A stretch of DNA of 64,000 nucleotides from Amblyornis subalaris (lineage: Eukaryota > Chordata > Aves > Passeriformes > Ptilonorhynchidae): contig JACAXG010000232.1 in the NCBI GenBank assembly GCA_018881555.1, positions 746,042 through 810,041 on the forward strand, written 5' to 3'. Each line of letters opens with the position of its first letter. Position 1 is the first letter of the stretch. Below the pieces are notes generated by a model that did no database searches, was not told where the DNA came from, and worked only from the letters and a program-made list of their open reading frames with translations. The translations under genes were made by a program, and so were the position numbers. Of the stretch, positions 32,289-43,062 are shown one piece after another.

Positions 32289-33995
32289 TCACTCTTCCAG
32301 GCTGAAGATCTCGGCCTCCTTCTCCTTCCAAAAGGCGAAGCTGCGATCGATGTAGCGGCAAATCTCCTCCCCCTCCTCCCCGGTCTCCCCCGGCCTCCGG
32401 GCCGGGCCGTGCAAAGACCCGAAGTACCGTGCCTTGATGTCGTCGAAGCCGTCGCGCCAGCCGCGCCGCCCAGCCGCGATCTCGTCGGTGACGGCGCGGT
32501 GGAAGGCGCGCACCGCCCGCCAGCCGTGCCGGCCCAGCTGCTCAAAGACCTCGAAGCAGAGCAGGTGGCGGCCTCGGCGCTCCTCGGGGGGCAGCTCCTG
32601 CTCCAAGATGCGGAAATAGCCCAGCATGAACAGCTCCAGCGACAGGCTGTCGTACTCGGCCGGGCCGCCCCCTGCCGCCGACACGAACTGCTCCGGGGAG
32701 AGTAGGGCGCGGGCGGGGGGCGGCGGCGGGGGGCGGCGCGAAGCGGCGTCCCTCCAGCTGCCCAGGAGCCTCTGAATGGTCGCCCTCTGCCGCGCCAAGC
32801 GGGCCGCCCCCCGGGCCCCGCTTCCCGCTGTTTCCCGAGGGTCCCCGGCGGCGGGCTGAGGGAGCGCGTAGGCGGAGCGTCTCCAGTGGCTCAGGAAGAG
32901 CATCACGATCCGTTCCTTCCTCAAGCTGCCCCACTCCGGCCCCTGCCCCTGCCCAGGGGAGCCGCCGCCGTCGGAAAACGCCTCTTCGCAGCTGATGCCT
33001 GAGTCGCTGGCGGCCTCCGCCTCGCCGCCCCCGGCCGGCGCGCTCCCCGCCGCCCCCCAGGCGGGCTCGAAGGCACCGCGCAGGCTGCGGACGCAGACCC
33101 CACACTGCCGGATCTCCCGCTGCGCCAGTCTGCCCGCTGGCTCCCGGGGATGCCCGCCGGAGGCGGGGAGAGCGGAGGTAGCGGCGGGCTCGGCGACGGC
33201 AGCGCGGGGACCCCGCACCCCCTCGGCGTGGGCCAGCAGTGCGGCCAGGCTGCTGACGGCGCCGGCCAGGCGGCCGCACCAGAGGGGCAGGGGCTGCCCG
33301 GGAGCGGGCGGGGGGCTGCGAACGGAGATGCTGAGCAGCGAGGCGGGCAAGAGGGCGCGTAGCTCCCGCGCCAGGCGCCGCAGCTCGCCCTGGTACACCT
33401 CGCCACGCCGTCGCAGCCTCAGGCTCTCCACCGCCCTCTCCAACTGACGCAGGTCTGCCTCGGTCAGCAGCTCCCCGAAGGGGCCCAGCACGGCCTGGTA
33501 GGAGGGCGAGAAGCTCCAGGAGCCTCCATCCTGCGGAGAGAAGCGGTCAGCGACTTCCGACCGACCGCGCCCTCTCCACTTTCCGCGCCCCTCGTACCTG
33601 CCCTCCCGCCGTCTCCTCGTCCGCCAGTCGGGCCCGCAGCCGCCGCACCATCACTTGCCGCTTCCACTCGGGGATGAGCCGGCCCCGCTCGTCGTGCGTG
33701 GGCACCAGGGAGTCCGCGTCCACCTCCGCAGGGTCCGATCCGGGGGGCCCCGCCGATAGAGCCGCCCCGTCCTGTCCGGATAGAGTCACTGGGGGCTCGA
33801 AGGGGTACGGCGACCGAGGAGACGAGCCGCGGGCCGCGGGCCGAGTCAGCGACCTACCGAGTGGCCGAGGAAGGGCGCCGGGATCCCGGCCCGCTGCGAG
33901 GGCTTGCGGAGCTTCAGCTCCTCCGGCACCGACCTGCCGGGCTCCATTCCCCGCCGGGCCGGGCGGCTGCTGGGGGCAGAGGCGCGGGCCTCCTC
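32289..33995 (-). CDS. ESPNL: Espin-like protein, 3' part
   Basis: ESPNL is an actin-bundling relative of espin that works with class III myosins in hair-cell stereocilia. Three 3' exons are seen: 33858-33995, 33598-33795 and 32289-33530, joined in phase 0. Exon one holds RAGIPAPFLGHS. Exon two holds DADSLVPTHDERGRLIPEWK followed by a basic helix (RRLRARLADEE), the family's conserved actin-related segment. The long last exon holds LTEADLRQLERAVESLR, a Cys-rich QCGVCVRSLRGAFEP motif, an acidic DSGISCEEAFSD patch, and a conserved tail (YDSLSLELFMLGYFRILEQ, HLLCFEVFEQLGRHGW, DIKARYFG), ending FSLEE-stop. The acceptor of exon two (CTTCGAG) is weak and was chosen by phase. Neighbour KLHL30 agrees with human order. 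No ankyrin-repeat exons were found upstream, so the gene is incomplete here. Extreme GC content makes large antisense shadows. Confidence 0.85.
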
Positions 33996-34506
33996 CTGGG
34001 GGAGGGCAGCAAAGGGAGGTGGGCCCCAACACCTCCAGGGCCCCNCTAGATGAGGGGTGACCCGACACATCACTCCGGTCCTTGCGGGGAACAACTCCTT
34101 GGGGGAGACCCACGGGTGGATCTGATTCCTTCAGAGGACGGGATGGAGCTGAGGAGTCCCTGCTGCCCGCTTTCCCCCAGGGGTGCACTATGATGCCCCT
34201 TCAGCCAAGGACCGAGCCCGGTGCCGCCCCACGGCCACCAGCCCTTCCCCGGGCATCCCATACCCCCAGCCCGCCCTCCTGCTCCCTGGGGTGATGGGCT
34301 GGCATTCCTCGGGGACAGGGGTGCCCACTGCCGCAGCCCCAGTGGGGTCTTACCTTCTGCAGGGGGCTGAGCTGGCTGTCGAAGTTAGAGGGTCGGGTCC
34401 TGTCCTGCCCTGCTCAGGGAACACCCAAAGTTGGTGCAGCTGCACCCCCAAAGTCCCTGTGTGGGGAGCAATGAGCAATACGGGGAAGGAGGGGAGGTTG
34501 GAGTGG

Positions 34507-34851
34507 TCAGGAAGCCCTGGAGAGGGCAGGGGCCACNGCTGCGTTGCTGGGGCAGGGCACAGAGGCATTGAGCATTGTATTAATATTTGATGGGGCATCG
34601 AGTGGCAGCACCGGGACTCGGTGGGTGGAACTGGCACTGTTCCTGGAGATAGTGGTTTGGTGACTTGGCTCCAATCCTTGTCCTGCTTCTGAGGCCAGTG
34701 GAGAATGTCCGAGGCTGCTCATGGCCTCAGGCCAGGTGGTGAGGACAGAGGAAGCCTTTTGCACAGGGGCACTGAGGACAGGTTCTGGCAATGGGGGGAT
34801 CTTCAGCAGAGGGATCTGCTGCACTGCTGCCTGGGCATCTGTTGCTGGCAT
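34507..34851 (-). other. Unassigned open frame upstream of the ESPNL exons
   Basis: A 114-residue open frame rich in Pro, Ser and Ala, beginning MPATDAQAAVQQIPLL. It lies in the right direction and place to be a low-complexity ESPNL exon and has a possible acceptor (CAGCAACAG) just upstream. It contains an N and I could not match it to the family, so it may be chance. Confidence 0.2.
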
Positions 34852-35085
34852 TCAGCCACATTTGTGTTCATTCCTTTCACCACCATCCATTATATATGGC
34901 CAGGATGGACTTGTGGGGCTCAGTTACATGTGAGAAATTCAATCGAGGGAGGACTGGAATAAAATTAAAAAGCAGCAGATCAAAGCCTATAAACACCAAT
35001 TAGCTGGCGAGGATCCATTACAGATTCAGCCTCTCAATCCCTCTGTGGTTCCAGTGCACGCTGACGCTCGGCTCTTGTGGGGGGG

Positions 35086-36478
35086 TGTTTTGCCAGTTGA
35101 CGGGGGCGATTTAAAGAACACAGACACCAATAGAAAAAATGGTCTTATTTTACTATGAATATTAAGGCAACACAAAAGTAAAATGATACATGTAATAATA
35201 AGCTTACTATGTGCTCCGCTTTAGCAACAAGCAAAAATAAGCAGGGTAATGCAACTAATCATTACTATAGGAGAGAAAGGATAGTGATTGAGAATGATAC
35301 ATCACCAATTGCCTCAATACTTTACCATCACCCAGAGTCCACAGTGGTGGGGGAGCCCCATTTCAGAAAGCACCTGGAAAACCCTCCCGGCAATTGGGAA
35401 ATCCTACGCGGTGCGTCCACTCNTAGGTGAGGTCTCTGAATTCACCCCGAAAGGGGATCCAGCTTTTATAGGCCCAAATCAGCAAGTTGAAGTGACTTGT
35501 ATATTTTTAGAGCAGAAACACCTGGGTCTGATGGCACTTCCCAAGTGGCCAAGGCCAGGGCTTGGCCAGAGCCAAGGCCATGGCTGGGAGGGTTTTCCCT
35601 AAAATACCCTACAAACAAGCCTTTACTTGCCNGGCTGCCCTGCCTGGCTCAGGCTTGGCCTGCGGCTTCTGGGTTCAAAGCCCGCACGAAACAGCGACTG
35701 ATGGATTTAACTGAGGTTTGCGTGCCTCAGTTTGTCTGACCTGAAAGCCTTCAGCAGCAAGCAGTTCTCAGCTGTTTACAAGGCAGTGGCGAGGACAAAG
35801 AGGAAAGAGACAGAATCTCTGTAGCTGTATTCCAGGTTTATTTTCTCTGCCCTGTGGGGGCAGGGTAACGATATCTTGAAGGGGAGCTAGCAGAGAGACA
35901 ACTTCTCGCTCTATCTCTGCCGTTTTAAGGAGTAGGTATAACAGAGCTTAACCAATTAGAGAGTGAGGATACATGATATAAAACCAATAGAGACATCTCA
36001 GGGGAGGAACAAAGTTAAACTAACTAATAACAATATAGCTGGAGGGAATTTCAAACCACGCTAGCCTGTCACAGGGCCTGAGGCTCTGTGACGGAGGAGA
36101 AGACGTAATGTGAGTGACCTGTAAGGAGTGTATGTTGCTATGTTGCAGATTCCTCCTTTGATCCGCCTTCAGGGACAGAATCTTGCGAGGGGAAATCAAT
36201 CCATTCGGAATCACTTTCACAGAACCTGGGCTGCACCATAGCGACATCTACTAATGTCAGCTGGGAAAGTTTCTTAAAATAATACATTTCTTGCAGATAG
36301 TTACACAAGGTTGTGTGAAAATTTCTAAAGCAGATGGTTTGGTGTTAAACAGAGAGCGTAAGTGTCTTGGTCATCTATTTTTAGCTAAATAATACTGATG
36401 GTGTTGGTCACATAGTGCCCAGGATCCATCTTGTAAGTCAGCTNTGGCTTAGTCAGCTGATCAGGCCTTAGCACATNA
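35086..36478 (-). mobile_element. Solo LTR, family 1 copy A, interrupted by another LTR
   Basis: Family 1 LTR in minus orientation, running from TNATGTGCTAAGG (plus end 36478) to GGCAAAACA (plus start 35086), with a TATAAAAG box at about 35464. About 774 bp remain once the nested LTR at 35628-36246 and its duplication are removed. GGGGG on the left and GGGGA on the right may be the 5-bp target duplication. Copies B (51666-52290) and C (54005-54774) align along most of it. Confidence 0.8.
35628..36246 (-). mobile_element. Solo LTR nested in copy A, family 2
   Basis: A 619-bp block interrupts copy A exactly where copy C is continuous. It begins TG and ends CA, and is bracketed by TTTACT (35622-35627) and TCTACT (36247-36252), a 6-bp duplication with one mismatch. 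On the minus strand it carries an ATTGG box, a TATA-like stretch and AATAAA (plus about 35839-35844), as an LTR should. Six-base duplications suit class II (alpha/betaretrovirus-like) elements. Confidence 0.8.
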
Positions 36479-37358
36479 GGGGATGAGCCTATGCCACCCA
36501 GCAATAGAGCTGCAGCACAAGTACAGGTCATGCTTTGCTGTAGGAGGGGAGAATTTGCTGAAAGCCCTTTGGCAGAGAGTTGTGCTAGGGCTGTCTTCCC
36601 CAGCCTGGAGAGCTTCTTCCAGGATTGCAGCCCTCCACAGTGCAAGAGTGTGCAGGAGCACGAGAGGAGAAAAGGTTCTGCCCCAAATCTCCATCTCTGC
36701 CTCTTTTCTCACCCTGGTTGCCAGGAAAGCAGACATTGGCCCCTTTGGGATCTGCTCAAAGAGTCTCAGGGGACTCTCCTTTTCCCTTTCCCTTTCCCTT
36801 TCCCTTTCCCTTTCCCTTTCCCTTTCCCTTTCTCTTTCCTCTTTTCCCTTTCACTTCCCCTCTTTTCTCTTTTCATTTCCCAGCTGCATTCCCACAAGGA
36901 TCAGCAAAGCAGCAGAAGCAACCAAGGATGTCCTCTCTCCTCCAGTTCCAACAACCACATTCATTCCTCTCTACTAGTTCTCCAGCCATATCCCACCCTC
37001 TCCCCAAGTTCCCACAGCCATATCCTTCCCCCCTCACAGCTCCCACTCCCCCAGTCCTGCAGTCATGAGCAAACANGCAGAAGAAACCANGCNAGGCCTT
37101 CTCAACATCCCGGTTTTCACTTCAGTCTGGCCACAGAGGATCCACTTGAAATGGGATCAAGGGGAGGNGGCANANGTGNNNCCCTCAGGNCAGCTCTTCC
37201 CCCCTGGTCCCTTGGTGTCCCCAATGGACCTTCCTGCCCCATCCCATCCAGCTCCAACTCTCTCCGGCCACGCTGGCGGGGGGGGCTCTGCCCCCTATCC
37301 CCATCAGAGAATCTCCGGCGCCGGCGACCTCCAGGAGCGCCCTGCTCCTGCTCCTGCT
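36479..37358. other. Unassigned sequence left of the assembly gap
   Basis: No gene was recognised. It contains the hexanucleotide repeat at 36777-36836 and several N bases. The long apparent frames crossing this stretch exist only because N bases cannot form stops. Confidence 0.5.
36777..36836. repeat. (CCCTTT)n microsatellite
   Basis: About nine perfect hexamer copies of CCCTTT, continuing as degenerate CT-rich sequence to about 36880. It is not the telomere motif (CCCTAA). Confidence 0.95.
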
Positions 37359-37653
37359 NNNNNNNNNNNNNNNNNNNNNNNNNNNNNNNNNNNNNNNNNN
37401 NNNNNNNNNNNNNNNNNNNNNNNNNNNNNNNNNNNNNNNNNNNNNNNNNNNNNNNNNNNNNNNNNNNNNNNNNNNNNNNNNNNNNNNNNNNNNNNNNNNN
37501 NNNNNNNNNNNNNNNNNNNNNNNNNNNNNNNNNNNNNNNNNNNNNNNNNNNNNNNNNNNNNNNNNNNNNNNNNNNNNNNNNNNNNNNNNNNNNNNNNNNN
37601 NNNNNNNNNNNNNNNNNNNNNNNNNNNNNNNNNNNNNNNNNNNNNNNNNNNNN
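37359..37653. other. Assembly gap (N run)
   Basis: 295 consecutive N bases flanked by GC-rich, CTG/CTCCTG-rich sequence. The true length is unknown. Confidence 0.99.
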
Positions 37654-40250
37654 ACGGGGCAGTTCCTGTCGGCTCCTGGAGCTGCTGGCTGGTGCCCGGC
37701 CTCCTCCATTGGTGCTCCCGGACCTGAGTCCTCGCAGCCGCTGCTGGGACTTGATGGGTGCTGCTGGCAGGACTCGAAGGTTTGGCTTCCGCTGGTGGCA
37801 CTTGGAGGCTCCTCAACCTCTCATGGGACTTGGAGGCTCCTCAGCTGTTGGGTTGTAGTCTGGTGTGCTGGGTCACAGTCTGGCATGCTGTGGCAGTACT
37901 CGATGGCTTGGGTGCTGCCCACAGGCCTTGTCCTCTCAGGTGCTGTGGCAGTACCCAATGCTGGTGGTTATAGGTACCCANTGCAAGTGATGTCATCGTG
38001 ATCATGACTCTGGTGACATCACAGGGCTCTGAGGGGCACACCTCGGAGTCCATAGAGACAGACCCTNTGGCACAAAGCCAACCCGGCAGTGGGCTGCACA
38101 CCTTGGTGTTTGCCCATCTGCCTTCCGGGTGGTCCCTGCTGGGGTGGGGCTGTGCCAGTGTCACACTCACCAGGACCTGCGCTGCAGAGCGGCTTTCCAC
38201 GGCGTGTCCTGGTGCCTGGGGCTGCACCTTCCCAGGGGGAGTACTCTGCTTGGCCCTTGGTTGAACTTCAGGAGGTTCTGTCAGACCATTTTTCCAGCCT
38301 GTCAAGATTCCTGCAGGTGCAGCATCCCCTTCTGCTGTCTCAGCCATTCTATAGAGAAGTGGGACTGATTTTCTTGGTTTGGTTTCTAAACTTCATTTTT
38401 ATATTTCACATCTTTGATATCTCAAAAGCAGTAGAAATTGAGGGATTGAGGGGCTGAGGACTTCCTGTTTCTTTACTTTGCAAAATTTAGTGTTTCATTT
38501 CTAACTGATCCTGTGGGGCAGCCAGTTGGAGACTGATGAAATCCGGGAGTATCCCCAAGGACTGTCCTTGCAGAAGCACTGTTCCTGAAATCACAAACCC
38601 ATGCTTAGTTGAGAGAATAAAGTAAGAGGGACTGGGAACAGATTTCTATTTCTGTTACAAAGGGTGACAGGGTGCAGATTTCTCTCCATAGCTGGAGAGT
38701 CCAGGGAGCAGTAAAGGAGGCCAGGAGGAAGCAGCAAGTGAACACCCCAGGGAAGAGAAGGAATGACCCCACATCAGGGCATAGGCTGCAGACCCAGCCC
38801 TGCTGGGCCCCATTCTCTGCTAAAGGCTGAGTGTGAAGTAGGAGCTCAAAAGTCACATGAAAAGCAGGGAGCAGAAGGGCATTGCTGCTACATTTCTGCT
38901 GCAGTGCTCAGCCAAAAAGCTGCAGAAATGGGGCTTTTGGGTGCTTAATGCTGCCATCTCCCTATTTCTCCCTGGAGAAGGACAAATGCTTGGTTTTGCA
39001 GCAGACTTACATTACAGGAATAATAAGACAGCAATCACTCTGCTATTGAAAATGTGAGTGCAAAACTTTCCAAGGGCAGAAGATCTGACACAGCTGTATA
39101 GCCTGACCCTGAGTTCTAAGGAAATATGCAGCCACTCTTCTAAGAACCTTACAACTATTTTTGGTAATCTACTTCTGTTTTGAACTACTCTGTAAAAATT
39201 GCTTATGTCAACAAATCTGTTAAAACAGAGAGTGAAACAAAGTTGGTGTCAAGTATTAGAGAAAGGAAGGGGAAAAGAACAGCCCATGGTAAGTTCCAGA
39301 CCCATGTAATTAGTACTGGACACTGCTGAGGCCATAGACACACAAAACCACCATGTCACTACACACTATATGCTTGCCTTAAATCTGGACAAGAATAAAA
39401 TAATTTGCAATTTTTTCCTCTCCCCAGCATTAGTATTATCTCCAAAGTCCATTTTCTGACTGGCACATTCTTCAGCCCAGAAATCTGGCAGATTCTGCAG
39501 TAAGTAGGTGAGAAGTGGCTGCTTGAATTGGCATTCAAGTTTTTCTTGCTCCCAAAATCAGATCACTAGAACATCAGGCAAACAAGTGTCTGATTCCCAT
39601 GTCAGCCACAGCTCAGCAAGAGTCTGAGCAGCAGATGCTCCGCCCTGATCTTTACTTCCATCCCGAAAGCCCATGAAGGAGGTAGAGAAGCTTGCTCTCT
39701 CCTTGGGTTCTCTTACACTGGAGAGAAATTAAGGAAACAGAGCAACTCGGTAAGCTCTTCCTTCCTAAAGGAGAGTAAGCATGGTGGAACTGCCCAAGTA
39801 GCTTTTCTGCAGTATGTGAGAGATTTATGAACTCTGCTCACACCAGAGTGACAGCCTTAAATGTTCTGCTCACTAGAAGATACTCTAAACCATTCTCTGG
39901 TTTAGTGCTTGTAGAGTAAAACCAGATGCACTCCAAGAAACAGATAACTATAATAGGTAACCTAAAGAAACAAAACTCATAGCTAAGAGCTGCTGATAAG
40001 GGAAATTGTCCTGTGAGGGCTTCCTGCGTCATGGATCCTGTTCTTCCAGACAACCACACAACAGAACTGCTTCTCTAAACCAAGTTCCACACTGTCTTGG
40101 GGATGATTCATATTCCATAACCATTTGTACCGAAAACTGTCACTGTTCCCTGCCCCTTCCCCCTTCCCAGTTTGGGAGGTATCGCAAGAAATGTAAGCTC
40201 AGCAGAGGACACTGCGGGGGTCAGGGGGCTTGGGGGCGGGACCGGGGTTT
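37654..40250. other. Gene-free region right of the gap
   Basis: GC-rich, locally repetitive sequence follows the gap (a CTTGGAGGCTCCTCA phrase recurs at about 37801 and 37829). From about 38360 it becomes ordinary, slightly AT-rich DNA. No coding family, LTR or CR1 was recognised. Confidence 0.4.
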
Positions 40251-40860
40251 TTAGCTCTTCCCCTCCCGTTTGGGATGGGAGGAGCGCAGCTGTGCGGGCG
40301 GAGGGGCGTGCCTATCTAGCCAGAATTATTGCTACATTGTAACTCGGCAGTTGCTTAGCTGGGGGTGGGTCAGTCTTTGCAGCGTTGAGAGCGGAGAATG
40401 GTCTGCATGCTGCAGGGAGTGTTGGCCTGTTCCTGCGAGGTTGTTGCTACACTGCAGTTCGGCTCGCCACCTCAGGTCTGCACGCCCTGCTNTTCTGCTC
40501 CTCCGGCACCCCCGGATCTGGCACTGCCGGCGCCGCTGTTCCTGCTGCTGCTCCTGCTCCGAGGTTGCTGTTGCAGTTCTGCTCACCACCTGGAGTGGTG
40601 CTGGGAGCGGCTGCTGCCTGTGAGTTGTGCAGAGGGAGCCGNCTCCCCTCCTCCCTTTTGCCCGAGCCACCATTTGCCGTGTGAGAGGTCGCTGTGCTCG
40701 CTCCACAGCGCCCCCTGCAGCTCCGGGGGAACCATCGCCCCCGCCCCCCCCGGGCCCGCCAGCCCCCCCGCCGGCTGCGAGAGTCACTGCAGCCACCGCC
40801 TTGCCGGGAACCAACAGTGCCCCTTGCCAGCTGTGGTCATGACTACACCAAAGGGAAAAT
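40200..40860. promoter_or_regulatory. Orphan GC-rich island
   Basis: A CpG- and GC-box-rich block (GGGCGGAGGGGCG near 40298) lies in otherwise AT-rich DNA, with CTG-rich and CCCCCGCC-rich runs. A phrase of the type GAGGTTG(C/T)TG...CAGTTC(G/T)GCTC occurs twice, at about 40436 and 40561. It could be the promoter of an unrecognised transcript or GC-rich repeat sequence. No coding exon follows that I recognise. Confidence 0.3.
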
Positions 40861-40933
40861 TCCTCAGCAGGCGAGAAAAGGCTGTTATTGGGTTTTCTGN
40901 TTTTTTTTTTGTTGTTGCTGTTTGTCTGTTCCT

Positions 40934-40972
40934 TTATATATATATCTATATATATCTCTATATATATACCTC
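40934..40972. repeat. TA-rich microsatellite
   Basis: Alternating TATATA/TCTATA tract directly after the GC-rich island and a poly-T run. Confidence 0.8.
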
Positions 40973-42483
40973 CTAGTAAAGAACTGTTATTCCTTTTCCC
41001 ATATCTTTGCCTGAACACCACGTAATTTCAAAGTTATAATAATCTGGAGGCTCATGTTTTCCATTCCAGGAAGGTTCTCACCTTCCTTAGCAGACACCTG
41101 TCTTTTAAACCAGGACACACACAACAACCAGATAGTTTGGTTGTAAGAAAGGTTTTACATAAAGCTAGTGGACGGGCTGTGGACTCACTAACCTTGCCTA
41201 AAATGTCAACAACAGAAAAGTAGAAAGGAATGTGATGCTGAACTGTATCCTTAGTTAACACTGGAGTATAATCCCAAGGTAATTGCCTTTGTTACAATAT
41301 GCTGTTCATTTTTTCTTTTGAAAGTTTAACTCTTCCACTTAAATCTTCCGCTATGGGCCTGTGGGATGACCTGGGACAACCAGGGTACTGCAGCATCCCG
41401 TTCCCTCCAACACGCCTTTGAAACCCTCTCAATGTCCTCTGGTGTCACAGGTTGGTTGGTCACTGCAGACGGAAGGACTCAGGGACACCTACATCAATAG
41501 ACAAATGGCAGAACACCGCAGAAACAGAGAAGCTTTGCCAAGTTTTACTGTCATTAGGAGTTGGTAGTGTGGATAGTAGTGCTCAGTCAAGTTATGTTGT
41601 ACCTGAGTGCTTGAAAGGTGTAAGAACCCTGGGTGAAAGCACATTCAGGTATCCCCAGTTTGGCTGGGACACCTTATGTGCATGGGTAACTATTTACCCA
41701 GCCTCTTGCCTCAGGTGGTGCAGGTCATTTGCAAGTTTTCATGAACAGTCCTAATGCATCATAGCATGGCTGCTTAGGTTGGTTTCATCCTTCACATCTG
41801 CCTCATGAAACTTAGTTCTGTCTCTGACTCCAGCTGAAACATGAACAACCCCTGCAGATGCAACAGCAACAAACATCTGCACATGTAGCAGTTGTCAGGA
41901 ATGAGAGAGAAAAAAGAGTGACAGGTATAAATAGGAAGTAGTTTTGAGAAGCATTTTGGAATATGTGCATATAAACCTTGATCTACTGAGCCTTTCAAGA
42001 AGGGGAAGAAGTTACATTTAAATAATACACCACAAACATGAAAAAGAAGAAGAATGAGTTGGATGTTGGCCACCCTATTTCCTCTTTTTAGCATCCACTT
42101 TTCTCCTGAGGTAGTGAGACCTGTATCAGGAATGTGAACAACTTTGTGCCTATGAACAACTTCCAGCTTTTGTCTAAAACCACTACTAAATGTGATCTCA
42201 TTATGCCCCACCTCTTGATCAAGGCATACCTCCCAAAAACTTCAAGAGTCATAAAAGAACTGGGAGGTAGCAATGGTAATTGAATTCTTTTCCTTGTCTC
42301 TGAACCAATAAAAAACTCAGATGTAGTGAAAATTCTAGACTTGTGTAGTCCAGACAAAGGAAGGGCTGTCTAAGCACTGATCAGTTTTGTTGGCCATGCT
42401 CCTGATTTGTCAGGCATGGGCTAGTGATGTAGTTATGAGTAGCTCAGATGTGTGAGATGGCAAAATGAGACTGAATCTTCTCT
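40973..42483. other. Gene-free AT-rich region
   Basis: No gene, CR1 or LTR was recognised. Only short, unconserved open frames are present. Confidence 0.45.
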
Positions 42484-42488
42484 CCTAC

Positions 42489-43057
42489 TGTTGTGGTTTA
42501 TTCCAGGCAGCAGCCAAGGCCCTCGCAGCCATTTGCTCACTTCCCCACCAGCGGGATCAGGAGAGAATCGGAAGGGTAAAAGCAAGAAAACTCATGGGTT
42601 GAGATAAAGATAATTTATAAAAAGCAAAAGCCACACACACAAGCAAAGCAAAACAAGGAATTGATTCACTGCTTCCCGAGGGCAGGCAGATGTTCAGCCA
42701 TCTCCAGGAGAGCAGGGCCCCATCACGTGNAACAGTGACTTGGGCAGACAAATAACATCACTTCCAATGTCCCCTTCTTCCCCCCACTTTATATACTGAG
42801 CATGATGCCATAAGGTCTGGAATATCCCTGGGGTCACCTGTCCCACCTGTGTCCCCTCCCAACTTCCCATACACTCCCAGCACTCTCCCCAGTGTGGCCA
42901 CACAAGGCAAAGGAAAGGCCTTGGCTCTGTGCAAGACCTGTTCAGCAATAACAAAACCAGTTCTAGATTATCAACTCTGTGTTCAGCACAAATCCAAAAC
43001 ACATTCATGCCAGCCACTGGGAAGAAAATTAACTCTACCCTAGCGAAAGCCAACACA
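42489..43057 (-). mobile_element. Solo LTR, ERVL-like avian type (569 bp)
   Basis: Minus-strand LTR beginning TGTGTTGGCTTTCGC (plus end 43057) and ending CCACAACA (plus start 42489), with a TATATAAAG box at about 42785-42796. It is flanked by CCTAC (42484-42488) and TCTAC (43058-43062), a 5-bp duplication with one mismatch. The beginning resembles a very common avian LTR. The 5-bp duplication suits class III (ERVL) elements. Confidence 0.85.
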
Positions 43058-43062
43058 TCTAC

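Noticed and set aside
32542..33447. Long Ala/Arg/Gly-rich frames on both strands over ESPNL
   Set aside because: Shadow frames of GC-rich coding DNA. Only the frame ending FSLEE shows conserved motifs and correct splice phases.
35628..36246. Part of the family 1 LTR itself
   Set aside because: Copy C is continuous at the matching place, and the block has its own TG/CA ends, poly(A) signal and flanking duplication.
36777..36836. Possible interstitial telomere repeat
   Set aside because: The unit is CCCTTT, not the vertebrate CCCTAA, so it is an ordinary microsatellite.
36491..37858. Open frames of 455, 220, 174 and 170 residues
   Set aside because: They run through the N gap, where stops cannot occur. 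Without the N run they are short and have no family resemblance.
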